A stretch of 64,000 nt of DNA from Streptomyces fulvoviolaceus (GTDB lineage: Bacteria; Actinomycetota; Actinomycetes; Streptomycetales; Streptomycetaceae). The notes beneath the pieces are model-generated. The model was given only the letters and a program-made list of their open reading frames with translations. It made no database searches and was not told the DNA's origin. The first letter of the stretch is position 1; each line of letters starts with the position of its first letter. This document shows, in pieces, positions 16,318 to 25,030 of this stretch. The position numbers and the translations under genes are program-made. The stretch covers positions 272,106-336,105 of the forward strand of contig NZ_JOEY01000007.1 in NCBI RefSeq assembly GCF_000718165.1. The letters run 5' to 3'.

Positions 16318-17349
16318 ATGTCGAAGATCAAGCCCAGCAAGGGCGCCCCGTACGCGCGCATCCTCGGTGTCGGCGGCTACCGCCCGACCCGGGTTGTGCC
16401 GAACGAGGTGATCCTCGAGACGATCGACTCGTCCGACGAGTGGATCCGCTCACGCTCCGGCATCGAGACCCGGCACTGGGCCTCCCCCGAGGAGACCGTC
16501 GCCGCGATGTCGATCGAGGCGTCGGGGAAGGCGATCGCCGACGCCGGGATCTCCGCCGAGCAGATCGGCGGCGTGATCGTCTCGACCGTCTCGCACTTCA
16601 AGCAGACCCCGGCCGTCGCGACCGAGATCGCCGACAAGCTGGGCACGAACAAGGCCGCCGCCTTCGACATCTCGGCCGGCTGCGCGGGCTTCGGCTACGG
16701 CCTGACCCTCGCCAAGGGCATGGTCGTCGAGGGCAGCGCGGAGTACGTCCTCGTCATCGGCGTGGAGCGGCTGTCCGACCTGACCGACCTGGAGGACCGC
16801 GCGACGGCCTTCCTGTTCGGTGACGGCGCGGGCGCGGTCGTCGTGGGCCCCTCCGAGGAGCCGCACATCGGCCCGACCGTGTGGGGTTCCGAGGGCGACA
16901 AGTCCGAGACGATCAAGCAGACGGTGCCGTGGAACGAGTTCCACGTCGGCGATGTCTCCAAGCTCCCGCTCGACAGCAAGGGCAACGTCAAGTTCCCTGC
17001 GATCACGCAGGAGGGCCAGGCGGTGTTCCGCTGGGCCGTGTTCGAGATGGCGAAGGTCGCCCAGCAGGCGCTGGACGCGGCCGGGATCACCTCGGACGAC
17101 CTGGACGTCTTCATTCCCCACCAGGCCAACGAGCGGATCATCGACTCGATGGTGAAGACGCTCAAGCTGCCGGAGCACGTCACGGTCGCCCGCGACGTGC
17201 GCACCACCGGCAACACCTCGGCCGCGTCGATTCCGCTCGCCATGGAGCGGCTTCTGGCGACCGGCGAGGCGAAGAGTGGCGACACCGCGCTCGTCATCGG
17301 CTTCGGGGCGGGTCTCGTCTACGCCGCCACTGTCGTTACCCTCCCCTAG
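16318..17349 (+). CDS. fabH: Beta-ketoacyl-ACP synthase III
   Basis: 343 residues. Condenses a short or branched acyl-CoA starter with malonyl-ACP, which sets the iso/anteiso fatty-acid profile of streptomycetes. Catalytic triad visible: Cys122 (DISAGCAGFGYGL), His268 (IPHQANERI), Asn299 (TTGNTSAASIPLA). Length agrees with actinobacterial FabH. ATG 16318 follows an AAGGAG site 18 nt after fabD, so it is cotranscribed. Confidence 0.97.
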   Translation: MSKIKPSKGAPYARILGVGGYRPTRVVPNEVILETIDSSDEWIRSRSGIETRHWASPEETVAAMSIEASGKAIADAGISAEQIGGVIVSTVSHFKQTPAVATEIADKLGTNKAAAFDISAGCAGFGYGLTLAKGMVVEGSAEYVLVIGVERLSDLTDLEDRATAFLFGDGAGAVVVGPSEEPHIGPTVWGSEGDKSETIKQTVPWNEFHVGDVSKLPLDSKGNVKFPAITQEGQAVFRWAVFEMAKVAQQALDAAGITSDDLDVFIPHQANERIIDSMVKTLKLPEHVTVARDVRTTGNTSAASIPLAMERLLATGEAKSGDTALVIGFGAGLVYAATVVTLP

Positions 17350-17455
17350 GCACTCCGTGCCGGATCATCATCGGATCCGGTGCGGCTGTACTTACCTGCC
17401 GCTGCCGCGGCGGGCACTGCCAAACCCTCTGGATCACAACGAAGGAGCGCCCGAA

Positions 17456-17704
17456 ATGGCCGCCACTCAGGAAGAGATCGTCGCCGGTCTCGCCGACATC
17501 GTGAACGAGATCGCCGGCATCCCGGTTGAGGACGTCCAGCTGGACAAGTCCTTCACCGACGACCTGGACGTCGACTCGCTGTCCATGGTCGAGGTCGTCG
17601 TCGCCGCCGAAGAGCGCTTCGACGTCAAGATCCCGGACGACGACGTCAAGAACCTCAAGACGGTCGGCGACGCGACCACCTACATCCTCAAGCACCAGGC
17701 CTGA
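17456..17704 (+). CDS. acpP: Acyl carrier protein
   Basis: 82 residues, acidic four-helix carrier. Ser41 in DLDVDSLSMVE is the 4'-phosphopantetheine site. N-terminal MAATQEEIVAGLADIVNEI and C-terminal KIPDDDVKNLKTVGDATTYI are typical of the Streptomyces primary-metabolism ACP. An AAGGAG site precedes the ATG. It carries growing acyl chains between FabD, FabH and FabF, encoded on either side. A 106-bp gap before it and a stem-loop after it may help give it higher expression than its neighbours. Confidence 0.97.
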   Translation: MAATQEEIVAGLADIVNEIAGIPVEDVQLDKSFTDDLDVDSLSMVEVVVAAEERFDVKIPDDDVKNLKTVGDATTYILKHQA

Positions 17705-17732
17705 GCCACTTCTTAGGCCGGATGCATGGCCC

Positions 17733-17750
17733 CGCCACCCGGCGGTGGCG
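17733..17750 (+). terminator. Stem-loop between acpP and fabF
   Basis: CGCCACC-CGGC-GGTGGCG, a 7-bp stem with a 4-nt loop, 29 nt after the acpP stop. Likely a partial terminator or 3' stabilizer that raises acpP over fabF, by inference. Confidence 0.45.
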
Positions 17751-17787
17751 CCGCTTAATCCTCGGATCCGTTGGAGAAAGAATTCCC

Positions 17788-19059
17788 GTGAGCTCGACCA
17801 ATCGCACCGTGGTCGTCACCGGTATCGGCGCAACCACACCGCTGGGTGGCGACGCAGCCTCTACCTGGGAGGGCCTGATCGCCGGCAAGTCCGGTGTGAA
17901 GCCCCTGGAGCAGGAGTGGGCCGCCGACCAGGCGGTCCGTATCGCAGCGCAGATCGCCGTGGAGCCGACCGAGGTCATTCCACGGCCGCAGGCCCGCCGC
18001 CTGGACCGCTCGGCGCAGTTCGCGCTGATCGCGGCCAAGGAGGCCTGGGCGGACGCGGGCTACACCGACAAGGCCGGTGAGGACGCAACTGTCGACCCGG
18101 ACCGGCTCGGTGCGGTCATCGCCTCCGGCATCGGCGGTGTGACGACCCTGCTCGACCAGTACGACGTGCTCAAGGAGAAGGGCGTCCGCCGCGTCTCCCC
18201 GCACACCGTCCCCATGCTGATGCCGAACGGCCCGTCCGCCAACGTGGGGCTGCTCGTGGGCGCCCGCGCCGGTGTGCACACGCCGGTCTCGGCCTGTGCC
18301 TCGGGTGCCGAGGCCATCGGCTACGCCATCGAGATGATCCGCACCGGCCGCGCCGATGTCGTCATCGCCGGTGGCACGGAGGCGGCGATCCACCCGCTGC
18401 CCATCGCCGCGTTCGGCAACATGATGGCGATGTCCAAGAACAACGACGACCCGCAGGGCGCCTCACGTCCCTACGACACCGGCCGGGACGGCTTCGTCCT
18501 CGGCGAGGGTGCCGGCGTGATCGTCCTGGAGTCCGCCGAGCACGCCGCCGCGCGCGGTGCCCGCGTGTACGCCGAGGCGGTCGGGCAGGGCATCTCCGCC
18601 GACGGCCACGACATCGTGCAGCCGGAGCCGGCGGGGCGTGGCATCGCCCACGCCCTGCAGAACCTGCTCGACAGCACCGACCTGGACCCGGCCGAGATCG
18701 TGCACGTCAACGCGCACGCGACCTCCACGCCGGCCGGTGACGTGGCCGAACTGAAGGCGCTGCGCAAGGTGTTCGGCGACGACACGGACCACATGGCGGT
18801 CTCCGCGACCAAGTCGATGACGGGGCACCTGCTCGGTGGCGCGGGCGGTGTCGAGTCCGTCGCGACGGTCCTCGCGCTGTACAACCGGGTCGCTCCGCCG
18901 ACCATCAACGTCGAGAACCTCGACCCGGAGGCGGAGGCCAACGCGGACATCGTGCGCGGTGAGGCTCGCAAGCTTCCTGTTGAGGGGCGGATTGCCGCGC
19001 TGAACGACTCGTTCGGGTTCGGTGGGCACAACGTGGTCTTGGCGTTCCGTACGGTCTGA
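17788..19059 (+). CDS. fabF: Beta-ketoacyl-ACP synthase II
   Basis: 423 residues. Elongating ketosynthase of the type II system. Catalytic residues: Cys170 in VSACASGAE, His310 in VNAHATSTPAGD, Lys342 and His347 in SATKSMTGHLLGGAG. The final GFGGHNVVLAF block is typical. GTG 17788 is preceded by GGAG. Last gene of the fab operon, followed by a strong terminator. Confidence 0.97.
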   Translation: MSSTNRTVVVTGIGATTPLGGDAASTWEGLIAGKSGVKPLEQEWAADQAVRIAAQIAVEPTEVIPRPQARRLDRSAQFALIAAKEAWADAGYTDKAGEDATVDPDRLGAVIASGIGGVTTLLDQYDVLKEKGVRRVSPHTVPMLMPNGPSANVGLLVGARAGVHTPVSACASGAEAIGYAIEMIRTGRADVVIAGGTEAAIHPLPIAAFGNMMAMSKNNDDPQGASRPYDTGRDGFVLGEGAGVIVLESAEHAAARGARVYAEAVGQGISADGHDIVQPEPAGRGIAHALQNLLDSTDLDPAEIVHVNAHATSTPAGDVAELKALRKVFGDDTDHMAVSATKSMTGHLLGGAGGVESVATVLALYNRVAPPTINVENLDPEAEANADIVRGEARKLPVEGRIAALNDSFGFGGHNVVLAFRTV

Positions 19060-19075
19060 TTTCTGCCGTTCACGG

Positions 19076-19115
19076 CGTGTGGCCCGCACCCCGGGTTCTG
19101 GGGGCGGGCCACACG
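19076..19115 (+). terminator. Intrinsic terminator of the fab operon
   Basis: Perfect 12-bp stem CGTGTGGCCCGC / GCGGGCCACACG, 16-nt loop, followed by TCGTTTTTCG. It starts 17 nt after the fabF stop. Confidence 0.9.
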
Positions 19116-19159
19116 TCGTTTTTCGTCTACCGGCCGGTGGGGGCTGGTCGCGCCCACGC

Positions 19160-19196
19160 GGCGGAGCCGCAGATTGATACAGCCCCGCGCCCCTGG
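19160..19196. repeat. Intergenic repeat, family B copy 1
   Basis: 37-bp core beginning GGCGGAGCCGCAG and ending CCCCGCGCCCCTGG, between the convergent fabF and DUF3145 genes. The same core occurs at 54137-54173 with three mismatches, again between convergent genes. From memory this element is common in Streptomyces genomes. Confidence 0.75.
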
Positions 19197-19221
19197 CGGC
19201 GATGCCCCTGAGGGCGATATT

Positions 19222-19716
19222 TCAGACGACCTGGTGCAACCAGCGCACCGGCGCGCCCTCGCCCGCGTATCTGAACGGCTCCAACTCGTCGTCCCACGGC
19301 TTGCCCAGGAGCTTGGCGATCTCCGCCTCCAGGTCCGTCTCTCCGCGCTGGGAACGGGTCAGGGCCGCCCGCAGGCGGTCCTCCGGGATCAGGATGTCGC
19401 CGTGGATGCCGGTGACCGCGTGGAAGATGCCGAGCTCGGGGGTGCAGCTGTAGCGCTCGCCCTCGGCGGTGGGGCAGGGCTCGGCGGTGACCTCGAAGCG
19501 GAGGAGGTGCCAGCCGCGCAGGGCGGAGGCGAGTTTGGAGGCCGTGCCGACCTCGGCCTGCCAGGAGAACTCCGCGCGCCAGGTGCCCGGCGCGGCGGGC
19601 TGCCGGATCCAGTCGAGGTTGACGCGCGTGCCGAGCACCCCGGCGACGGCCCACTCGACGTGCGGGCACAGCGCGCGCGGCGCGGAGTGCACGTACAGAA
19701 CTCCACGTGTCGTCAC
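19222..19716 (-). CDS. DUF3145 family protein
   Basis: 164 residues, DUF3145, conserved next to the fab operon in Streptomyces. Begins TTRGVLYVHSAPRALCPHVEWA, then LDWIRQPAAPGTWRAEFSW, LRGWHLLRFEVTAEP, GIFHAVTGIHGDILIPEDRL and GKPWDDELEPFRYAG. Start GTG 19716 has GGAGG six nt upstream. No catalytic motif is recognizable, and the function of the family is unknown. It is convergent with fabF. Confidence 0.93.
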   Translation of the reverse strand: MTTRGVLYVHSAPRALCPHVEWAVAGVLGTRVNLDWIRQPAAPGTWRAEFSWQAEVGTASKLASALRGWHLLRFEVTAEPCPTAEGERYSCTPELGIFHAVTGIHGDILIPEDRLRAALTRSQRGETDLEAEIAKLLGKPWDDELEPFRYAGEGAPVRWLHQVV

Positions 19717-19965
19717 CGGGACCTCCGGGCAGAGCGGGACAAGTCTTGCAGGCTGGCATGGCGGCGATGGCAGGCAGCCGCGTTGATGGCGAGGCTACCG
19801 TGCGACGGCGCAAGGAGTGTGACGTACCGTCGGTCCCGATGCCGTGAAACACCCGCCATTCACCCGGCAGGACGCTAGTAGGGGTGCAGATCGTTCCCTC
19901 GCGGCGGCCGGGAACTCCCGCGCGTTGTTATAGGGGACGACCATTTCACGAGGGGATCACCACGG

Positions 19966-20856
19966 ATGCGGAAGCAGGGCCACCGCTCACGGGCCGTCGT
20001 CGCCCTCCTCACGGCGGCCGTCCTGGGCGTCGCCGGCTGTGACGCCGTCGGTGGCGACTCACCGGCGCCCACGGACACCCGGAAGGCCAAGCCCTCCCCG
20101 AAGCCGACCCCGGCCTGGGACAGCAGCCCGGGTTCGGTCGCCGCGGTGGGCGACTCCATCACCCGCGGCTTCGACGCGTGCTCGGTGCTGACGGACTGCC
20201 CGGAGGTGTCATGGGCGACCGGCGCCAGCACCGAGGTCGACAGTCTCGCCGTACGACTGCTGGGGAAGGCGAAGGCCGCCTCGCGGAGCTGGAACTACGC
20301 GGTCTCCGGGTCGCGGATGGCGGACCTGTCCACGCAGATGGCACAGGCGGCGGCGCGCGCGCCCGGGCTGGTGACGGTGATGGCGGGCGCCAACGACGCC
20401 TGCAGGGACTCCACCGCGGCGATGACGTCGGCGGCCGACTTCCGGGCTGGCTTCGAGGACGCGCTGAGCGTGCTGCGGAAGAAGGCGCCGAAGACACAGG
20501 TGTACGTGGCGAGCGTGCCGAACCTCAAGCGGCTGTGGTCGCAGGGGCGCACCAACCCGGTGGGCAAGCAGGTGTGGAAGCTGGGCCTCTGCCCGTCGAT
20601 GCTGGCCGACGCGGATGCCCTGGACGCGGCGGCGACCGCGCGGCGGGACACCGTGCAGGAGCGGGTGGAGGCCTACAACGCCGTGCTGAAGGAGGTGTGC
20701 GCCAAGGACGAGCGGTGCCGCTACGACGGGGGCGCGGTGTACGACTACCGGTTCGGCACCGCCCAGCTCAGCCACTGGGACTGGTTCCATCCGAGTGTGA
20801 ACGGACAGGCACGGCTGGCCGAGCTCGCATACCGCAAGGTCACGTCCGTGTCCTAA
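19966..20856 (+). CDS. SGNH/GDSL-hydrolase lipoprotein
   Basis: 296 residues. Lipoprotein signal: basic N-terminus, ALLTAAVLGVAGC with the lipobox Cys near residue 24, then a Pro/Lys-rich linker. The SGNH hydrolase fold is shown by block I GDSITRGFD, block III GANDAC, and block V DWFHPSVNG with the catalytic His. Members are esterases, lipases or carbohydrate deacetylases acting at the cell surface. The ATG has a GAGGGGA ribosome site. The downstream aldose-epimerase gene starts 10 nt after the stop but appears to have its own promoter. Confidence 0.92.
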   Translation: MRKQGHRSRAVVALLTAAVLGVAGCDAVGGDSPAPTDTRKAKPSPKPTPAWDSSPGSVAAVGDSITRGFDACSVLTDCPEVSWATGASTEVDSLAVRLLGKAKAASRSWNYAVSGSRMADLSTQMAQAAARAPGLVTVMAGANDACRDSTAAMTSAADFRAGFEDALSVLRKKAPKTQVYVASVPNLKRLWSQGRTNPVGKQVWKLGLCPSMLADADALDAAATARRDTVQERVEAYNAVLKEVCAKDERCRYDGGAVYDYRFGTAQLSHWDWFHPSVNGQARLAELAYRKVTSVS

Positions 20857-20859
20857 AGT
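20854..20859 (+). promoter_or_regulatory. -10 box overlapping the lipoprotein stop codon
   Basis: TAAAGT, whose TAA is the stop of the SGNH gene, then 7 nt and the ATG at 20867 with no ribosome site. Suggests a leaderless promoter at the end of the upstream gene. Confidence 0.5.
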
Positions 20860-20866
20860 TCCGCAC

Positions 20867-21835
20867 ATGAACGAACTCTTTGCCACACTTTCCGACGGCA
20901 CGCCGGTCCACCGCTGGACCTTGGAGCGCGCGGGCGTCCGTGTGCGGATCCTGTCGTACGGCGGGATCGTGCAGTCGGCCGAGGTCCCGGACCGGGACGG
21001 GCGCGTGGCGAACGTGGTGCTGGGCTTCGCGGACCTGGACGGTTATCTCGAGAACCCGGGCCCGTACCTCGGCGCTCTGGTCGGCCGGTACGCGAACCGG
21101 ATCGCGGGCGGCCGCTTCCCGCTGGACGGGCTGACGTACGCGCTGGCGCTCAACAACGCGCCGAACTCCCTGCACGGCGGCGAGCGCGGCTTCGACAAGC
21201 GGGTGTGGGACGTCGAGCCGGTCGAGCACGGGGTGCGCCTGAGCCGGGTCAGCCCGCACGGCGAGGAGGGCTTCCCGGGGCGTCTGGAGGTCTCGGCGAC
21301 CTACACGCTGGACGAGTCCGGCGCGCTACGGATCGCGTACGAGGCGGTCACCGACGCGCCGACCGTGGTGAACCTGACCAACCACAGCTACTTCAACCTG
21401 GGCGGGTCCGGGAACGCGGGCGGGCACGAACTGCGCATCGCCGCCTCGCGGTTCACGCCGGTCGACGCGGATCTGATTCCGACGGGAGTGGAGGACGTCG
21501 CCGACACGCGCTTCGACTTCCGGGAGGACAGGAAGGTCGGCGCCGGGTACGACCACAACTTCGTGCTCGACAAGGGGGTCACGCCGGCGCCCGTCGAGGT
21601 CGCCGAGCTGCACGACCCCGCCTCCGGGCGGGTGCTGACGGTGGCGACCACCGAGCCGGGCCTGCAGCTGTACACCGCGGACCACCTGAGCGAGCCCTTC
21701 GCGCCCGGCGACGGCATCGCGCTGGAGACCCAGCACTTCCCCGACTCCCCGAACCGGCCGGAGTTCCCGAGCACGGTGCTGCGGCCGGGAGAGACCTACC
21801 GCTCGGAGACCGTCTACGGGTTCACGAGTCGGTAG
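20867..21835 (+). CDS. Aldose 1-epimerase (GalM type)
   Basis: 322 residues, cytosolic mutarotase that interconverts alpha and beta anomers of aldoses. Family signatures: YGGIVQSAEVPDRDG, GRYANRIAGGRF, NSLHGGERGFDKRVWDV, NLTNHSYFNLGGSGN with a catalytic His, GYDHNFVLD, and [16 protein letters not shown] carrying the catalytic Glu region. A second homologue lies at 51345-52391. It may serve the convergent GH3 glycosidase locus, though orientation argues against one operon. Confidence 0.95.
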   Translation: MNELFATLSDGTPVHRWTLERAGVRVRILSYGGIVQSAEVPDRDGRVANVVLGFADLDGYLENPGPYLGALVGRYANRIAGGRFPLDGLTYALALNNAPNSLHGGERGFDKRVWDVEPVEHGVRLSRVSPHGEEGFPGRLEVSATYTLDESGALRIAYEAVTDAPTVVNLTNHSYFNLGGSGNAGGHELRIAASRFTPVDADLIPTGVEDVADTRFDFREDRKVGAGYDHNFVLDKGVTPAPVEVAELHDPASGRVLTVATTEPGLQLYTADHLSEPFAPGDGIALETQHFPDSPNRPEFPSTVLRPGETYRSETVYGFTSR

Positions 21836-21844
21836 ACACACACG

Positions 21845-21880
21845 AGCCCCGGCCCAGGGGTCAGGTCCCGGGCCGGGGCT
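21845..21880. terminator. Bidirectional terminator between epimerase and GH3 genes
   Basis: 11-bp stem AGCCCCGGCCC / GGGCCGGGGCT, flanked by complementary CACAC / GTGTG. Confidence 0.8.
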
Positions 21881-21909
21881 GGCTTGTGTGAGGGCTGTGC
21901 CCCCTGGGA

Positions 21910-24345
21910 TCAGACGTTAATCGTCGTGGTGACGCGACGGTCGTCAATCGACCGTCCCACCTGGATCTCGTACGAACCCTTCACAAATGACCAGGACGCG
22001 GTCTTCTCGTCCCAGATCTCGAAGGCGCGACGCGGCAGCTCCACCGTGGCCTCGACGCTCTCGCCGGGGGCGGCCGCCACCCCCGCGAAACCCGCGAGCC
22101 GGCGAGCGGGGCGCTCGGCCCCGGCTTCGGCTTCGGCGGGCGCCAGATAGACCTGCACGACCTCGCGGCCGGCGCGGGTGCCGGAGTTGCGCAGGCGGAC
22201 CCGGACGGTGCTGCCCTGGACCTCGACCGACTCGTACGTCCAGTCGGTGTAGCCGAGCCCGTGGCCGAAGGGGTACGCCGGGGTGCGGCCCTCCTTCTCC
22301 CAGGCGGCGTAGCCGATGAAGACGCCCTCGTCGTAAGGGAGTTCACCGTCCTCGGGGAGGACCCGGGTGACGGGGGCGTCGGTCAGGGAGCCCCAGGTGC
22401 TCGGCAGCCGCCCGCCGGGCTCGTGGGCGCCGGTCAGCACGTCCGCGAGGGCCGCGCCGCCCTCCTGGCCGGGGAACCAGCTGAGCAGGACCGCGGCGAC
22501 GTCCTCGCGCCACGGCAGCTCCACCGGGGAGCCGGAGTTGACGACCACGACGGTGTTCGGGTTGGCGGCGGCGACCGCGCGGACCAGTTCGTCCTGGCGG
22601 CCGGGCAGCCGGAGGTCCCCCCGGTCGAAGCCCTCGGACTCGACGCGGTCGGTGGTGGCGACCACGACGACGGCCGTGTCGGCGGCGCGGGCGGCCCGGG
22701 CCGCCTCGGCGATCAGCTCGTCGGGGTCGCGCTGCGGTTCCTGGTGGGCGAGGGCGAAGGAGATGACCTTCATCGGGACGTCCTCGGGGAGGACGACGAC
22801 GTAGGTCAGCGAGACGTCGACCAGCTCGCCCGCGGTCAGTTCGGCCTCGGCACACGGCACGGGTGCGCCGAAGAACGCCTCGAAGGGGTCGTCCTTGTCG
22901 GTGCGCTGGACGTCGTCGAAGTACGTCGTGCCGGCGATCGTCAGGCCGAAGGCGCCCAGGCCCTTGATGCCGAAGGTGTGCGGGCCGCTCTCTCGCGGGG
23001 TGAAGGTGCCGGTCAGTTCGACGGTGTGCAGACGGTCGTGGGTGACGCCCTCGGGGAGGTCGGTGCCCATCCACTGGATCTGGCCGTTGGGCGCCGAGGC
23101 CGTGCCGATGACCTGCCCGTCGGCGTCACGGCAGATCGCCCTCAGCTCGAACCCCTTGTCGGCGACGGCGAGTTCGGTGTTCGGGTCGGCGCCGACGGCG
23201 TAGCTCAGGGCGCCCTCGGGAAGGGCGGCGGTGAGGCCGTCGAGCGGGGAGACGATCCGGGACGGGAAGACGGTGGCGGAGCCGCCGCCGAGGACGCGGG
23301 CGTCGCGGGCGGCGGCGCCGATGAGGGCGACCGTGCCCTGCTTCAGCGGAAGCGCCTGGTTCTCGTTCCGTACGAGAACGAAGGAGCGGCGCGCGATCTC
23401 GCGGGCCAGTTCGATGCCGTCGACGGTCTCCGGCGGCTCGGTGACGACGGGTTCGGCGCCCGCCAGGATGCCGACGCGGGCGGCGAGCCGGAGAACATTG
23501 CGTACGGCGCCGTCGACGGTGGCCTCGTCGACCTCGCCGTCCCGTACGGCCCGGGCGAGCGCCTCGCCGTAGACGGTCTTCGGGCCGGGCATGGCGACGT
23601 CGAGGCCGCCCTCGATGGCGCCCTTCGTCGACCGGGCGGCCATCCAGTCGGAGACGTTGTAGCCGTCGAATCCCCATTCGGCGCGCAGGACCTCGTTCAC
23701 CAGGTGGTGGTGTTCGGTCATCGTCGTGCCGTTGACCGTGTTGTAGGCGGTCATGATGCCCCACGGGTGGGCGTTCTCGACGATGAGCTCGAAGGGGGCC
23801 AAGTACAGCTCGCGCAGCGCGCGTTCGGAGACCAGGTTGTTCACGGTGAAGCGGTCGGTCTCGGCGTCGTTGGCGACGAAGTGCTTGACGGTGGTGCCGA
23901 CGCCGCCGGACTGGACGCCGTTCACATAGCCCGCGCCGATCAGGCCGGTCAGGTACGGATCCTCGCTGTAGGCCTCGAAGTGGCGGCCGCCGAGCGGGGA
24001 GCGGTGCAGGTTGACGGTGGGGGCGAGCAGGACGTGGACGCCCTTGCGGCGGGCCTCCTGGGCGAGGAGGGTGCCGGCGCGGCGGGCGAGCTCCGGGTCC
24101 CAGGTGGCGGCGAGCGCGGTCGGGGACGGGAGGGCGATGGACGGGTCGTCGGCGCTCCAGCGCACGCCCCGGACGCCGATCGGGCCGTCCGACATCACAA
24201 GGGACTCCAGGCCGATCTCCGGCAGGGCGGGCAGGGACCACGTGTCCTGGCCGGCCAGGAGACGGGTCTTGGCCTCCAGATCGAGCTTGCCCAGAGCCGC
24301 CTCCACGGCTGCCTCGGTGTCCGGGGATGTCGGGGTTCCCGCCAT
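21910..24345 (-). CDS. GH3 beta-glycosidase with PA14 domain
   Basis: 811 residues, no signal peptide, so probably acts on imported oligosaccharides. The N-terminal barrel has MSDGPIGVRG, KHFVAND (Lys154-His155) and the nucleophile Asp233 in GYNVSDWMA. The second domain begins near residue 310. A PA14 module is inserted at about residues 385-510 (GTFTPRESGPHTFGIKG). The acid/base Glu is probably in VESEGFDRGDL, and the fibronectin-like C-terminal domain ends with WSFVKGSYEIQVG. The layout fits bacterial beta-glucosidases of the KglA/BglB type; beta-xylosidase or arabinosidase activity is also possible. Start ATG 24345 after GGAGG. Divergent TetR gene at 24467 probably controls it. Confidence 0.93.
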   Translation of the reverse strand: MAGTPTSPDTEAAVEAALGKLDLEAKTRLLAGQDTWSLPALPEIGLESLVMSDGPIGVRGVRWSADDPSIALPSPTALAATWDPELARRAGTLLAQEARRKGVHVLLAPTVNLHRSPLGGRHFEAYSEDPYLTGLIGAGYVNGVQSGGVGTTVKHFVANDAETDRFTVNNLVSERALRELYLAPFELIVENAHPWGIMTAYNTVNGTTMTEHHHLVNEVLRAEWGFDGYNVSDWMAARSTKGAIEGGLDVAMPGPKTVYGEALARAVRDGEVDEATVDGAVRNVLRLAARVGILAGAEPVVTEPPETVDGIELAREIARRSFVLVRNENQALPLKQGTVALIGAAARDARVLGGGSATVFPSRIVSPLDGLTAALPEGALSYAVGADPNTELAVADKGFELRAICRDADGQVIGTASAPNGQIQWMGTDLPEGVTHDRLHTVELTGTFTPRESGPHTFGIKGLGAFGLTIAGTTYFDDVQRTDKDDPFEAFFGAPVPCAEAELTAGELVDVSLTYVVVLPEDVPMKVISFALAHQEPQRDPDELIAEAARAARAADTAVVVVATTDRVESEGFDRGDLRLPGRQDELVRAVAAANPNTVVVVNSGSPVELPWREDVAAVLLSWFPGQEGGAALADVLTGAHEPGGRLPSTWGSLTDAPVTRVLPEDGELPYDEGVFIGYAAWEKEGRTPAYPFGHGLGYTDWTYESVEVQGSTVRVRLRNSGTRAGREVVQVYLAPAEAEAGAERPARRLAGFAGVAAAPGESVEATVELPRRAFEIWDEKTASWSFVKGSYEIQVGRSIDDRRVTTTINV

Positions 24346-24454
24346 GGCGGTGCCTCCTCGTTGAAGTCCGTGCGGTTCCTCCATCCTGCATCGATTACCT
24401 GTAGAGCGGCAGGTTTCGTTATCTTGACGTTATATTCAACGGAAGCCGGTGTCG

Positions 24455-24460
24455 TACGGT
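24455..24460 (+). promoter_or_regulatory. Putative -10 box, leaderless tetR
   Basis: TACGGT, 6 nt, ATG 24467. The AT-rich patch 24413-24440 just upstream (TTGACGTTATATTCAA at 24424-24439, with TTGA/TCAA ends) is the likely operator and divergent promoter for the GH3 gene. Confidence 0.45.
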
Positions 24461-24466
24461 GACGAC

Positions 24467-25030
24467 ATGAGCGCGAGAGTCAGGAGTGAGGAGCGGCGGG
24501 CCGCGATCGTCACGGCCGCGCTGGAGGTGATCGCCGAGCGCGGTTACCGGGGCGCGAGCCTCGCGGCGGTGGCCGAGCGGGTGGGGCTGACCCAGCAGGG
24601 GCTGCTGCACTACTTCCCGACGAAGGACGCGCTGCTGGTCGCCGTGCTGGAGGAGCGGGACCGCTGGGACGCCGTGCCGACCCGGCCGTTGCGGCTGGAT
24701 CTGCTGGCCTCGCTCGTCGAGTACAACGCGATGCGGCCCGGCATCATCCAGACCTTCTCGGCGCTGCTCGGTGAGAGCGTGACGGAGGAGCATCCGACGC
24801 GCGGCTACTTCACCGAGCGGTACGCGCAGGTGCGGGCGGGCATGGCGGAGGTACTGCGCGCCGAGTACGGCGACCGGCTGCCGAACGGACTCACGCCGGA
24901 GCGCACGGCCCCGCTGCTCGTCGCGGTGATGGACGGTCTGCAGTACCAGTGGCTGCTGGACCCGGACGCGGTGGACATGCCGGGGGCGTTCCGGGACTTC
25001 CTCACGCTGCTGGGCGAGAACCCCGGCTGA
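24467..25030 (+). CDS. TetR-family regulator, divergent from GH3 glycosidase
   Basis: 187 residues. N-terminal helix-turn-helix: RAAIVTAALEVIAERGYRGA, then SLAAVAERVGLTQQGLLHYF at about residues 30-49. The C-terminal domain resembles TetR_C_6/BetI-like members (TRPLRLDLLASLVEYNAMRPGI split, ALLVAVMDGLQYQWLLDP). ATG 24467 lies six nt after TACGGT with no ribosome site. The 3' end overlaps the convergent RidA gene by 29 bp. Probably represses the GH3 gene. Confidence 0.92.
   Translation: MSARVRSEERRAAIVTAALEVIAERGYRGASLAAVAERVGLTQQGLLHYFPTKDALLVAVLEERDRWDAVPTRPLRLDLLASLVEYNAMRPGIIQTFSALLGESVTEEHPTRGYFTERYAQVRAGMAEVLRAEYGDRLPNGLTPERTAPLLVAVMDGLQYQWLLDPDAVDMPGAFRDFLTLLGENPG

Noticed and set aside
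22261..24462. 733-codon plus-strand open frame opposite the GH3 gene
   Set aside because: Gly/Ala/Val-rich translation without domains; the GH3 frame has catalytic motifs and a good ribosome site.
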